A stretch of 64,000 nucleotides of DNA, from assembly GCA_021733925.1 (NCBI GenBank), contig JAIPJY010000016.1, forward strand, positions 1 through 64,000, in the 5' to 3' direction. A program made the position numbers and the translations under genes. The stretch is from Prosthecobacter sp. (GTDB taxonomy: Bacteria; Verrucomicrobiota; Verrucomicrobiia; Verrucomicrobiales; Verrucomicrobiaceae). Of the stretch, positions 1 to 10,400 are shown one piece after another. The notes below the pieces were generated by a model. It saw only the letters and a list, made by a program, of their open reading frames with translations, made no database searches and was not told where the DNA came from. Each line of letters begins with the position of its first letter. The first letter of the stretch is position 1.

Positions 1-1
1 C

Positions 2-112
2 AGCGTGATCCAGCAGATCAAGGCGGCCGCACGAGGCTTTCGCAGCTTCGCGAGCTACCGCCGTCGCATCCTGTTCTTCTGCGGCAAACTTGACCTCAAA
101 CCCGTCCTCTAA
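2..112 (+). CDS. C-terminal end of a transposase (partial, runs off the left edge)
   Basis: Thirty-six in-frame residues end at a TAA. The stretch A-R-G-F-R-S-F, then R-I-L-F-F-C-G-K-L-D-L resembles the last residues of ISL3-like transposases as I remember them; the catalytic domain lies outside the window, so the family is not secure. No terminal inverted repeat can be recognised in the 30 bases that follow. It may be a full element to the left or a remnant. It lies immediately upstream of a gene broken by a short tandem duplication. Confidence 0.55.
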   Translation, partial: SVIQQIKAAARGFRSFASYRRRILFFCGKLDLKPVL

Positions 113-142
113 TCACACGACAATCCCCGAAGAACCGATGAA

Positions 143-621
143 ATGCTGCAACCGCCCGAAATAAATCATAAGTCAGCCCTGGATAAAATTAGCGGTGTCA
201 TAGATACGATTGCCAATGCTTTAGCTAAAGGACGCCTATCCACAATGGAAGAACTTGTTGGAGCGGAAGTTCTAGGCGACCTTCTTGAACACGCCGAGGT
301 GTTGCTTAAAGCGAATTATAATCTTGCCGCTGCGATCATCCTTCGTGCGGTACTTGAAGAGCGGCTTCGCAAGCTGTGCACAAGCAACAGCTGCGCACAA
401 GCAACAGCTGCGCACCAACCACGCCGCGACCTACAATCGAAAACTTCAAGCAGTCGCTGTATAGCGCTCAAATCATCGACAAGATCGGGATAAAAGATAT
501 CGACTGGATGGCTGGCGTTGGAAATGCAGCGGCCCACAATTTGCCAGAATATGAGGATGACGATGTCCCGCAGCTTTTCCAACGCGTCACAGCATTTTTG
601 GTTCGCTTCTCCGTAACATGA
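143..621 (+). pseudogene. HEPN/DUF4145-like protein, frameshifted by a 17-bp tandem duplication
   Basis: The first reading frame runs from ATG 143 with a helical N-terminus, then L-E-E-R-L-R-K-L-C, and goes out of frame near 395. The second frame carries N-F-K-Q-S-L-Y-S-A through G-V-G-N-A-A-A-H-N to a TGA at 619-621. Removing one copy of the 17-bp repeat at 378-411 joins the two frames into one protein of about 153 residues. The G-N-x-A-A-H signature near the end recalls the conserved His of HEPN-like/DUF4145 domains, but the usual preceding Arg is not visible. The gene lies next to a transposase tail and overlaps the next gene by ATGA, so the pair was once co-translated. Function unknown. 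Confidence 0.7.
378..411 (+). repeat. 17-bp perfect tandem duplication that breaks the reading frame
   Basis: The unit GCACAAGCAACAGCTGC occurs at 378-394 and again at 395-411, followed by a partial GCAC. Seventeen is not a multiple of three, so the second copy shifts the frame of the surrounding gene; deleting one copy restores it. The unit is a typical slipped-strand duplication and could revert. Confidence 0.9.
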
Positions 622-812
622 CTCCAAACCATGAACACCCGAAGCCAGATGAGGCACTCAGTACGCGCATCGAAGTGCTCGCAGCCAAATCCACTGAAGG
701 CACGCTGACCACCGACGAGCGTGATGAATACCAAGGTTATGTTCGGGCCAATAAATTTGTGTCCACGTTGAGGCGGCAAGCCCGGAAAACGCAATCTGAG
801 CAGGCGTTGTGA
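618..812 (+). CDS. Small conserved hypothetical protein
   Basis: A 64-residue, highly charged, mostly helical protein whose start overlaps the stop of the broken upstream gene (ATGA at 618-621). The core K-S-T-E-G-T-L-T[13 protein letters not shown] resembles a widespread family of short bacterial proteins of unknown function that I have seen beside HNH-nuclease or toxin-like genes; that link is from memory. No catalytic residues, signal peptide or membrane segment are seen. It may be the partner of the HEPN-like protein, now left without it. Confidence 0.6.
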   Translation: MTPNHEHPKPDEALSTRIEVLAAKSTEGTLTTDERDEYQGYVRANKFVSTLRRQARKTQSEQAL

Positions 813-841
813 TCCAAGGGAACTCATCTGAACTCCGTCCA

Positions 842-873
842 TTCGTCATTCCTCATTCTGGTTTCGTCATTCC
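842..873 (+). repeat. Short direct repeat upstream of dtd
   Basis: The 11-mer TTCGTCATTCC occurs at 842-852 and 863-873, exactly 21 bp apart (two helical turns), just before the dtd start at 878. It may be a chance low-complexity stretch or a binding site; nothing else in the window supports either reading. Confidence 0.35.
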
Positions 874-877
874 CCTC

Positions 878-1330
878 ATGCGCCTCGTCCTCCAACGCGT
901 CTCCTCCGCCTCCGTCACCGTCGATGGTACCATCACCGGGCAGATCGGCACGGGCCTGATGATTCTTGCCGGCATCGAGCACGAGGACACGATTGAGGAT
1001 GCGACGTGGCTGGTGCAGAAGCTCACGCAGATGCGCATCTTCTCCGATGCGGAGGGCAAGATGAACCTGAGCGTGAAGGACATCGGCGGAGAGCTGCTGG
1101 TGGTGAGCCAGTTCACGCTGCATGCGAGCACGAAGAAGGGAAACCGCCCCAGCTTCATCCGCGCTGCGCGTCCTGAGCACGCGATCCTGCTCTATGAGCA
1201 GTTTCTGGCGCTGCTGGAGGCGGAGATGGGCAAGCCCGTGGCGCGCGGCATTTTCGGTGCCGACATGAAGGTGGCGCTGGTCAACGACGGGCCGGTGACG
1301 ATCTGCATGGACTCGCGGGCAAGGGAATAA
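878..1330 (+). CDS. dtd: D-aminoacyl-tRNA deacylase Dtd
   Basis: This cytoplasmic proofreading enzyme hydrolyses D-amino acids (and glycine mischarged on tRNA-Ala) from tRNA. The protein is 150 residues, the usual length. The two signature motifs are present: S-Q-F-T-L at residues 77-81 and N-D-G-P-V-T at 136-141. I chose ATG 878, giving the family N-terminus M-R-L-V-L-Q-R-V; an in-frame start at 809 would add 23 residues unlike the family. No clear Shine-Dalgarno site precedes it, which is common in this window. It stands alone, followed by a minisatellite. Confidence 0.95.
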   Translation: MRLVLQRVSSASVTVDGTITGQIGTGLMILAGIEHEDTIEDATWLVQKLTQMRIFSDAEGKMNLSVKDIGGELLVVSQFTLHASTKKGNRPSFIRAARPEHAILLYEQFLALLEAEMGKPVARGIFGADMKVALVNDGPVTICMDSRARE

Positions 1331-1343
1331 ATCCAGATATAAC

Positions 1344-1459
1344 GGCCTACGGAATACACGGAATACACGGAATACACGGAAGGCACGGAAGGCACGGAAG
1401 GCACGGAAATCAGAGCTCTGAAATTCCAATTTCCGTTTGTTCCTTGCATTCCGTAGGCC
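1344..1459. repeat. 9-bp minisatellite bracketed by an inverted repeat
   Basis: Six 9-bp units lie at 1351-1404: three GGAATACAC then three GGAAGGCAC. The block is flanked by a perfect 12-bp inverted repeat, GGCCTACGGAAT at 1344-1355 and ATTCCGTAGGCC at 1448-1459; the similarity extends to 18 of 20 bases. Because the unit is a multiple of three, both strands show open frames of repeated V-P-S and V-Y-S, which I regard as artefacts. The structure lies between the convergent genes dtd and the ECF sigma gene. Confidence 0.85.
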
Positions 1460-1462
1460 AAC

Positions 1463-1493
1463 AAAAAAAGAGGCGGACCGAAGTCCGCCCCTC
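1463..1493 (-). terminator. Rho-independent terminator of the ECF sigma gene
   Basis: The stem GGCGGAC/GTCCGCC with a CGAA loop (1472-1489) is followed, on the minus strand, by a run of seven T (plus-strand A run at 1463-1469). It sits 30 bp past the stop of the sigma gene and points the right way for it. Confidence 0.8.
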
Positions 1494-1522
1494 TCACTGG
1501 GTTTTCAGGTTTTGGGGAAATA

Positions 1523-2119
1523 TCAGGCCAAGCGGGGCTTGACCAGCGTTTCGAGTCGATTCACGCCACGACGGATACGAGCTTTGATCGTGCCAAGTGG
1601 CTCATGCAATCGCTCGGCCACTTCGGCCTGGGTGAGGCCGGTGAAGTAGGTCAGCTCGATGGCTTCGCGCTGGTCCTGGGTGAGGCGGGACACGGCGCTG
1701 TGAAGAATCGTGTCACGCTCTTTGAACTCGAGGTTTTCGTGGCCGGAAGGCTCAAACTCGTATTGGTCCTTCTTGTTCTCGGTTTCGAAATCGTCGTTGA
1801 GGCGGGAGCGGCGCTGCTTGGAGCGGATGCGGTCGATGGCACGATTGCGGGCCAAGGTCGTCAGCCAGGTCAGCGGCTTGCCTTTACGGGGTTCGTAGAG
1901 GTGGGCTTTGTTCCAGACCTGCACGAGAACCTCCTGCATGACGTCCTCGGTGTCGTGGTGGTCGTTCAAGACGTTGGAAATCGAAGCGAAGATGAGTCCG
2001 CTGTATTTCTTGTAGAAGGTCTGGAAGCTGGCGGAGTCACGTTCCGAGATGCGCTTAAGGAGTCGAATGTCTTCGACGACATTGGCGTCAACCTCAGGGG
2101 AATTTTCAGTCATGTTCAT
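1523..2119 (-). CDS. ECF-type RNA polymerase sigma factor (SigK/RpoE-like)
   Basis: A 198-residue sigma-70 family protein. Region 2 covers about residues 30-103, with H-D-T-E-D-V-M-Q-E-V-L and the W-L-T-T-L-A-R-N-R-A-I-D core-binding/-10 segment; region 4 (about 143-195) carries a helix-turn-helix with G-L-T-Q-A-E-V-A-E-R-L and G-T-I-K-A-R-I-R-R-G. I chose ATG 2119; ATG 2113 is equally possible and an upstream in-frame start at 2164 looks like leader. No anti-sigma gene is adjacent, so its control must come from elsewhere or from the direct repeat upstream. The target regulon cannot be told from this window. Confidence 0.9.
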   Translation of the reverse strand: MNMTENSPEVDANVVEDIRLLKRISERDSASFQTFYKKYSGLIFASISNVLNDHHDTEDVMQEVLVQVWNKAHLYEPRKGKPLTWLTTLARNRAIDRIRSKQRRSRLNDDFETENKKDQYEFEPSGHENLEFKERDTILHSAVSRLTQDQREAIELTYFTGLTQAEVAERLHEPLGTIKARIRRGVNRLETLVKPRLA

Positions 2120-2188
2120 GGTGATTGGAGTTACCTGACAGGATGGAATAATTGCGACAAACATCCATTCGTCAAAGATTTGTTTTGG

Positions 2189-2220
2189 TTTTGTCTAATT
2201 TTAAATCGAATTTTGTCTAA
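2189..2220 (-). promoter_or_regulatory. Direct repeat in the sigma-gene upstream region; candidate operator
   Basis: The decamer TTTTGTCTAA occurs at 2189-2198 and 2211-2220, with centres 22 bp apart, in an AT-rich stretch 70-100 bp upstream of the sigma start. On the minus strand a candidate -35 TTGACG (2170-2175) with AATTAT about 16 bp on lies just downstream. The repeats are therefore placed as an activator or repressor site would be. This is inference from spacing only. Confidence 0.4.
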
Positions 2221-2410
2221 CTTCTGAAGCCATCGCAAATACATGGCCACCTTAAGGTATGACGGATCGGGTCTGTTTTTATTCCCCCCAAATAGCGATG
2301 GCTCAGCGGAGCCGGCGGTTTCTGGGTACACATCATGGTCACATATCTCCATCGGCCCCCGGGCAGGGTCCAGATGTAGAAAGATTCAAACTGGCCGTCT
2401 TTTCGGGCCG

Positions 2411-3892
2411 CTACTTGCCTTTTTTCTTGTTCGCACCCGGCTTGACCGCCACCCCGCGCCCATTGGGCTTGGCGGGGTCATACGCGGCATTCTTCGTCGG
2501 TATCAGAGCCCCCACGTCTTTCTGCCAGGCCTGCAGTTCGGCAAGCATGGCCTTCACCCGCTCAGGCTCCTGCGCGGTCAGATTCTGGGTCTCGCTGAGA
2601 TCGTCTTTCAGATTGAAAAGCTCCGGCTGGTCCTGCTCAAACCACTGAATGAGTTTCCAGTCGCCACGGCGCATCGCCGCACCGGGGGCGCCGCCTTGAT
2701 TGCCGTAGTGGGGGTAGTGCCAGAAGAGCGCGCGCTCGGGCAGGTCCGCCTTGCCTTCCAGCAGGGGCCGCAGGCTCACGCCATCGATTTTCGAGGTCGG
2801 CTTGGTGCCGGTCACGTCCGCCAGCGTGGCGAAGTAGTCGGGGCTGATCACCGGCGTATTGACCTCGGCCCCCGGCTTCACCACGCCCGGCCAGCGCACG
2901 ATGAGAGGTTCGCGGATGCCGCCTTCATACAGCCAGCCCTTGCCGCCACGCAGCGGCAGATTGGACGTAGGCGAGCCCTCGCTGGTGCTCAGCCCGCCAT
3001 TGTCCGAGGTGAAAATGATGATCGTGTTTTTCGCGAGTCCCAGTTCGTCCAGCTTGGCCAGCACCTTGCCCACGGCAGCGTCCATCGCCTCCACCATGCC
3101 TGCATACACCGCATGCTCCTGCACCAGGCGCACATCACGCGGCTCCTCACGGCCAAACTTGGGCTCCAGCCCGAGCTTCTGGCGCTTGGCCTCATACTTC
3201 GCCTGCAAATCGGGGCGCGACTGCAGGGGTGTATGCACGGAGTAGAACGAGAAAAAGGCAAAGAACGGCCCTTCCTTGTGGGCCTCGATGAACTTGTTGG
3301 CCTCCGTGGCGAGTCGATCCGGCAGGTGCTCGCCGGGCGGGCCGTCGGGCAGGCGCGGATTGCCATAGGGAACGAAGTATTTGCCGGGACCATACGGACC
3401 ACCGCGCTCAATGCCGCCCATGTTGACGTCATAGCCTTGATTCTCCGGCCAGAAGCCCTCGGGGCCGAGGTGCCACTTGCCTGCGAAAAAGGTCGCGTAA
3501 CCGGCGCTCTTCATCAGCTCGCCCAGTGACACCTCCTCATGCGCGAGGCGGTCCGAATACGGAGCCGGCAGCAGCAGGGTGTTGCGCTTCCAGCCTTCCG
3601 GCTTCAGCGGCGAGCCGATGTAGTCGGTGATGCCTGTGCGCTGGGGCCAGCGACCCGTCTGCACGGCAGCGCGTGTGGGCGAGCAGACCGGGCATGCCGC
3701 ATAGGCGTCCGTGAAACGTGCGCCCTCTTTGGCAAGAGCGTCAATGTGGGGCGTCTCATAAAAGGTGCTGCCATAGCAGCTCAGATCACGCTGGCCGAGA
3801 TCATCGACGAGGAAGAAAACGACATTGGGGCGGTCAGCGGCGTGCAGCGCAGCGGTGAAGCAGCCCAGAAGGAGCAGTGATTTCCAAAACAT
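2411..3892 (-). CDS. Exported type I sulfatase (arylsulfatase family)
   Basis: A 493-residue formylglycine-dependent sulfatase, probably cleaving sulfate esters from polysaccharides in the periplasm. Residues 1-19 form a signal peptide ending A-L-H-A-A. The metal-binding start is P-N-V-V-F-F-L-V-D-D (22-31). The maturation signature C-S-P-T-R has its Cys at residue 70, the residue converted to formylglycine by an FGE or anSME enzyme not found here. A second metal-binding motif is F-T-S-D-N-G-G. The C-terminus is a short Lys-rich tail. It stands alone, divergent from aspS. The exact substrate cannot be read from the sequence. Confidence 0.93.
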   Translation of the reverse strand: MFWKSLLLLGCFTAALHAADRPNVVFFLVDDLGQRDLSCYGSTFYETPHIDALAKEGARFTDAYAACPVCSPTRAAVQTGRWPQRTGITDYIGSPLKPEGWKRNTLLLPAPYSDRLAHEEVSLGELMKSAGYATFFAGKWHLGPEGFWPENQGYDVNMGGIERGGPYGPGKYFVPYGNPRLPDGPPGEHLPDRLATEANKFIEAHKEGPFFAFFSFYSVHTPLQSRPDLQAKYEAKRQKLGLEPKFGREEPRDVRLVQEHAVYAGMVEAMDAAVGKVLAKLDELGLAKNTIIIFTSDNGGLSTSEGSPTSNLPLRGGKGWLYEGGIREPLIVRWPGVVKPGAEVNTPVISPDYFATLADVTGTKPTSKIDGVSLRPLLEGKADLPERALFWHYPHYGNQGGAPGAAMRRGDWKLIQWFEQDQPELFNLKDDLSETQNLTAQEPERVKAMLAELQAWQKDVGALIPTKNAAYDPAKPNGRGVAVKPGANKKKGK

Positions 3893-4008
3893 AGGGCGAA
3901 GGGAACGAACCGCCCAGCGCCGACCTTGCCCTAAAACCCCGGTTTTGGCCCCGCCTTCTCCCTTGCACCCAGGCCGAATCCGCCGACTCTACGCGCCCTT
4001 TTTCAGCC

Positions 4009-5847
<1,839 letters not shown>

Positions 5848-5874
5848 AGTTGCTTTGTTGCTGTGCAGCAAGAG

Positions 5875-5906
5875 ATCCCCTGTTCCGCAAGGACAGGGGA
5901 TTTTTA
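5875..5906 (+). terminator. Rho-independent terminator after aspS
   Basis: A perfect 9-bp stem, ATCCCCTGT (5875-5883) with ACAGGGGAT (5893-5901), is followed by a T run. It lies 28 bp after the aspS stop and just before the convergent end of the next gene. Confidence 0.9.
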
Positions 5907-6620
5907 CTTTCTCAGCGCCACCATCAACGCGTCCAATTCCTCGCGCACCGTGTCCTCATCGCTGACCGTTTGCGCGATCTCCGCTTTCACGGCCTCGCGA
6001 AAACGTTTCCGCAGGCGGTGGATCGCGACTTTCACGGCTTCGATGCTCATGCCGAGTTTCGTGGCCGCATCCACTTGAGGTGTCGCATCGGCTTCCGCCG
6101 TCAGCCACGGCTTCAGAGCATCAAAGTGCTCTGATTTGCCATCGTCACGCATCTCGGACTCCAGACGTCCCAACGCACGCGCCAGCAAGGTCAGCGCCCA
6201 TTGGCGGTCAAACGCGGCATCCGGTGCTTCGGCTTTGACATCCGCGATTTGCAGGCCCGCACCGGTCATGTCGGATTCGCCATCGATCACGGCATGAACT
6301 TGGCCTCCACCACGCTTGGCCGCATGATCATGATCGCGTTGATTGGCGGCAAAGCGTTTCAAGATCATGAGCAGGTAGCTCCTAAATTTTCCACGCAGCG
6401 GATCAGCACTGTCAATGGTCCCACCCGCGAGCAGCTTGGCGAAGAAGTCATGCGCAAGATCACGCGCCACATCCTCAGCACGCCCATCACGCCGCAGAAA
6501 CGCGACCACCGGCGCATAGTAGGCCGCGCACAGTTCACTGAGGGCTGCCTTCGCCTGCGTGTCCTCGCCGCGAGAGCGGGAGACAAGCGTCCAGCGGGTG
6601 TCGTGGAAGGAGGAGGTCAT
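5904..6620 (-). CDS. ECF sigma factor of the kinase-linked WTLVSR type
   Basis: The 238-residue protein starts M-T-S-S-F-H-D-T-R-W-T-L-V, a start I know from ECF sigma factors of Verrucomicrobiota and Planctomycetota that neighbour Ser/Thr kinase genes. Region 2 includes D-V-A-R-D-L-A-H-D-F-F-A-K-L and G-K-F-R-S-Y-L-L; region 4 includes the helix-turn-helix L-G-M-S-I-E-A-V-K-V-A-I-H-R-L-R. The first 49 bp of its locus are duplicated at 7392-7440, directly after the kinase gene. I infer that this gene once overlapped the kinase stop by ATGA and was pushed 818 bp away by the inserted toxin-antitoxin pair. It may now need its own promoter, or read-through across the TA region. Confidence 0.9.
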   Translation of the reverse strand: MTSSFHDTRWTLVSRSRGEDTQAKAALSELCAAYYAPVVAFLRRDGRAEDVARDLAHDFFAKLLAGGTIDSADPLRGKFRSYLLMILKRFAANQRDHDHAAKRGGGQVHAVIDGESDMTGAGLQIADVKAEAPDAAFDRQWALTLLARALGRLESEMRDDGKSEHFDALKPWLTAEADATPQVDAATKLGMSIEAVKVAIHRLRKRFREAVKAEIAQTVSDEDTVREELDALMVALRK

Positions 6621-6622
6621 GG
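6574..6622. repeat. 49-bp direct repeat, copy at the sigma gene (left)
   Basis: Identical over 49 bases to 7392-7440. It covers the first 15 codons of the sigma gene plus the two bases before its start. Bases on either side differ at once from the other copy, so the limits are sharp. Together the copies bracket the Phd/PIN toxin-antitoxin genes. Confidence 0.95.
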
Positions 6623-6658
6623 TTTGACAGCCGACGCGGATTGAGGGACATTCCCTTC

Positions 6659-6886
6659 ATGAAAACCGCGACCATCGATGATTTGCGGCACCGGCTCACC
6701 ATGGTCTTTTCGTGGCTTGAGTCGGGCGAAGATGTCGTGGTAAAATCTGACGCCGCCACCCATGCCAGCAGCCCGGGCAAGGTGGACTGGACTCAAAGCG
6801 CGGCATTTCGTGACCGCAGCCAGGAGCATGCCCTGAGTGCAGCGGAAACTGCGGAGCTGTACGAAAGCTACAAAGGCGAGCATTGA
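6659..6886 (+). CDS. Phd/YefM-like antitoxin of a PIN toxin pair
   Basis: A 75-residue protein whose N-terminus, M-K-T-A-T-I-D-D-L-R-H-R-L, and S-G-E-D-V-V-V-K resemble the Phd/YefM DNA-binding fold; the polar C-terminus would wrap the toxin. I chose ATG 6659; an upstream TTG at 6641 would add six residues. A good -35, TTGACA at 6624-6629, lies just inside the inserted segment, with a weaker -10 about 17 bp on, so the pair may carry its own autoregulated promoter. The toxin start is 9 bp downstream. Confidence 0.8.
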   Translation: MKTATIDDLRHRLTMVFSWLESGEDVVVKSDAATHASSPGKVDWTQSAAFRDRSQEHALSAAETAELYESYKGEH

Positions 6887-6895
6887 AGAGAGTCC

Positions 6896-7330
6896 ATGAT
6901 TCTCTGCGCTGACACCAGCTTTCTGCTCTCGTTCTACGGATCGGATGTGAACACCGCCGCCGCGCTTTGGCATGTGCAGCAGCACCAGGCGCCTTTGTTG
7001 ATCCACGAAGTGAGTTCGCTGGAGTTCGAAAACGCCGTCCGCCTGCGGGAGTTTCGAGGAAAGCTCTCTGCTCACGAGGCCTCCCGAATTACCTCCGGCT
7101 TTCAGGCGGACATCGGCGCGGGCCGAGTGGTGATGACAGCACTGCCACTGCCGCTTCTCTTTCAAACAGCCTCCCGCCTCTCGGCGCTGCACACCCGGAC
7201 GCTGGGAAACCGTGCTTATGACATTCTTCAGGTGGCGGCGGCCCTCGTGGCAGAGGCAGACGAATTCCTGAGTTTTGACGCACGGCAGCGCCAACTGGCG
7301 AATGTGGCGGGACTCAGGGTGAGCCCGTGA
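6896..7330 (+). CDS. PIN-domain toxin (VapC-like ribonuclease)
   Basis: A 144-residue PIN protein, expected to cleave RNA with a metal cofactor until neutralised by the upstream antitoxin. The acidic active-site residues are visible: D6 in C-A-D-T-S-F, E43 in S-S-L-E-F-E-N-A-V-R, D109 in A-Y-D-I-L-Q-V, and D128 in L-S-F-D-A-R-Q. The length fits the family and nothing suggests decay. The gene is read opposite to the kinase and sigma genes around it, and lies wholly within the segment bracketed by 49-bp repeats, so it looks like an acquired module. Confidence 0.88.
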   Translation: MILCADTSFLLSFYGSDVNTAAALWHVQQHQAPLLIHEVSSLEFENAVRLREFRGKLSAHEASRITSGFQADIGAGRVVMTALPLPLLFQTASRLSALHTRTLGNRAYDILQVAAALVAEADEFLSFDARQRQLANVAGLRVSP

Positions 7331-7391
7331 ACGCCGTTCACCTCCGCATCCATGCGAATAGCCGACGCCACATGGAATACGGTGTAACATT

Positions 7392-7440
7392 GAGCGGGAG
7401 ACAAGCGTCCAGCGGGTGTCGTGGAAGGAGGAGGTCATGG
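7392..7440. repeat. 49-bp direct repeat, copy at the kinase gene (right)
   Basis: Perfect copy of 6574-6622. On the minus strand the kinase stop overlaps an ATG that begins the sigma reading frame; after 16 sigma residues the frame runs into antisense of the toxin gene. This copy is therefore the relic of the original kinase-sigma junction. Confidence 0.95.
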
Positions 7441-10400
7441 CAGGGGCGGGATCACCACATGAGGGAAGGTCACACTGTGCTTCTTGCGGTCGCGAAACTG
7501 AAAGGATTCAACCTCACGCAGAGGCACCAGGAAGCCCAATCTCTGGGCAATGTTCCCTCCACTTCCGCTCCACGATAAGCCAAAGGACCCGGTGCTAGTC
7601 CCGTTCTTCAACCGGGCCACAGCGTCATAGAGTGTGTCGTCAGAACCCATGGACCATGAGACAAAGGCATGATGCTGAAGGTCATCTCCAAAGCCGGCAA
7701 GCATGCAGTCACTCCCTAGCGTCATGGACCCATTGAAAGTGGACGGAAGCACACTGCCGGGCTGCCACGGACCGATGCTATACCGCAACGTGATCTGCAC
7801 TTCTGTGGGAAGCCTGCCAACGCGCCCGGGACTGAGAATATAACCGAGCAGTGGCGGATTCGGACGCCCTAAACCTCTGGAAGGACCAACGCCGCTATTA
7901 ATACGATCCTTCAGCGGAAGACCGTTTACATCGGCTATTTCGACCCCTACCATGCTGTGCGCATCGAAGTCAGGATGCTCAAACCAGAGCTGCAGCCAGC
8001 AGTCTTCGTCGTTGGGTCCGTTGTGATCAGAGCCTCGAGACTTCGTGACGAGGAGCTCAGACGCCTCGTCATCCACCAGCTTTCCCTCTGGAGTATATAT
8101 CGGCCACGTCCACTCCTGCCGATTGCGTTTCATTCGCGTGAAGCGCAGCACGGGCTGGCGGTCCAACGCATGTGCAGTCCCCTTTTCCACCAGTGGAGGA
8201 GGCTCGGAAATAGCGACGGCAGCTGTGTTAACCGAACTCGGCGAATAATACGGAAACAGCATCTTCCCAATGATCTTGTCCCACGGCATGAAGAACTCCT
8301 CAGGTTTGCCGCCGCGTTTCAGCAGCAGTCCTTTGGCTTCGACAGCAACCACACGCGCGAGCCACGTCTGCCCGTTCTCATGGGCATAGGCGATGAGATC
8401 TCCCTGCGCGAAACCGGTGTCGAGATGCGAGGCGATCCAACGGCTGTTTTTAGCCACACCCGGTTCATTGCCACTCGGAATAAAATAAGGCCGGGCGATG
8501 AACGAGCGGACGAACAGCATCAGCACGACCACGGGGACGACGAGTTCAATGTTACGCACGAGCCGATGGGGCTTGATCGGCGCACGGCCCACCGGATGCC
8601 GGTGCATCCAGACCAAGGTGGAAACCACCGAGGCCGCCACACTGACAAGTATCAGCGTAAGTGCGGCCCAGGAGTAAGCGTCCTGATGGCGTGGCAGTTG
8701 ATAAAAGCCCGCGATGCCTGCGGCGATGATGGTGAGCGACCAGAAGAAGAGGTGCTTGCCAAAAACGGCGTTCACGTCATACCAGCGCTCATTGGAGGAG
8801 AACGTGGAAGGCAGGCGCACGCCATAGAACGAGTTCATTGGGATCAGACGCAGCCAGAGCGGCAGGCTGAGCGCTGATAGGAGTATGCCAATGAATTCGA
8901 TCACAGACGCAATGAAGAGATGCTCAGTCACACCCGCCTTGCCCGCATGGGACCAGTGGCGGGTCATCCAAATGAGGGCCATGAATAACAGGAGCGAAGC
9001 GGGAAGAAGCCAGAGCACGCGGGAGGGGCGCTCGTGCCATGCTGTCGCCCGCTGAGCACCACCCAGCGCTTCATATTCGAGCTGCCTGCGGGCCCACCAC
9101 GACACGAGCACGGAGGGAATCACCATCGGCAACCAGATCCAGGCAATCAGGAAGGTGCTTTGATCGGAGATCCATTCCAGCAGCGACAGCAAGGGGGGCA
9201 TCTCCCCCGGGGCCTTGATCACATGTGGCGCATGAACCTGACCGCCCATGCCGCTCACCAGCGCATAGACCTGCCCGCCATACCCATGCACACCTACCGC
9301 AAAACCTCCCACTGCCCCCCAGCCCAACGCAATACCTCCAGTGGCCAAAAAGCCCACGCTCATGCCTCCGTAGGCCAGCAGCAACGCGAGGGCCAGACCG
9401 CCAAACGAAATCAATCCAAGGCTCAGCCCACCGAGCGCCAAGACACCGACGGCCATGCCACCACAGGCGAAAAAGCCACGCGCATACCCACCAAAGGCAA
9501 ACACCCCGACAGCCCGATCTCCAAAGGCAAAGAAGCCGCGCGCCGTGTGCTTGCGACCCGTCGCGGGATCAATGCCGTGCGCGACATGCAGCAGAGGCCT
9601 GCCAAACAGCGTGCGCTTGGACTTGTACTCAAAGCTGCTGATCTGCCCGGCGGGTGAGCGCTGCATTGGGGAAGGCATGGAGGCGATGCCCTCAATCTGC
9701 GTCTTAAACTCGCCCGCGCTCTGCTGGCGCAGTGCACGATCTTTGGCGAGCGCACGAAAGACGACCTCGTCCATGTTGCCATTCACGGTCGATTTTTCGG
9801 ATGGCGCGGCGAAGCGGCCCAGCGGCAGCTCGCCGGTGAGCATCTCATAGAAGACGACGCCGAGGCTGTAGATGTCCGCACGATGATCCACGCTGCCGGG
9901 CTGTTCGATCTGCTCAGGAGCCATGTAGGGTGCGGTGCCGAGCTTGGCTCCGCTTTGCGTGAGCATCATGCCGCCGTCGCCTTTTTCATCGAGGATCTTG
10001 GCGATGCCGAAGTCGGCGATCTTCACTTTGCCCTTCGCATCGAGCAGGATGTTCTCCGGTTTGATGTCGCGATGCAGCACGCCCTGGCTGTGGGCATACT
10101 GCAGGGCCTCACACATCACAGGGATGATGTTCAGCGCCTGCTCCGGCGTGAAGCGGCCGGCACGCATGGCCTGGCGCAGGTTCACGCCATCGACGTATTC
10201 CATGGTGAGGAAGCAGAAGCCGCCGCTCTCGCCAAAATCATGCACGGTCACGATGTTCGGATGGCTGAGCCGTGCGAGCACGCGCCCCTCTCGTGTGAAA
10301 CGCTCAGGAAAGCCCGGCGTGGCCGCGAGCGACTTGGGCAGCACTTTGAGCGCAACGACGCGGTCGAGCCTCGGCTGCCGCGCACGGAACACCGCGCTCA

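Noticed and set aside
1192-1497. Open frame with V-P-S/V-Y-S repeats
   Set aside because: It only translates the 9-bp minisatellite and the antisense of dtd.
6617-7438. 273-residue minus-strand frame starting like the sigma factor
   Set aside because: Only the first 16 residues are sigma; the rest is antisense to the toxin-antitoxin genes. It is a relic of the duplication, not a gene.
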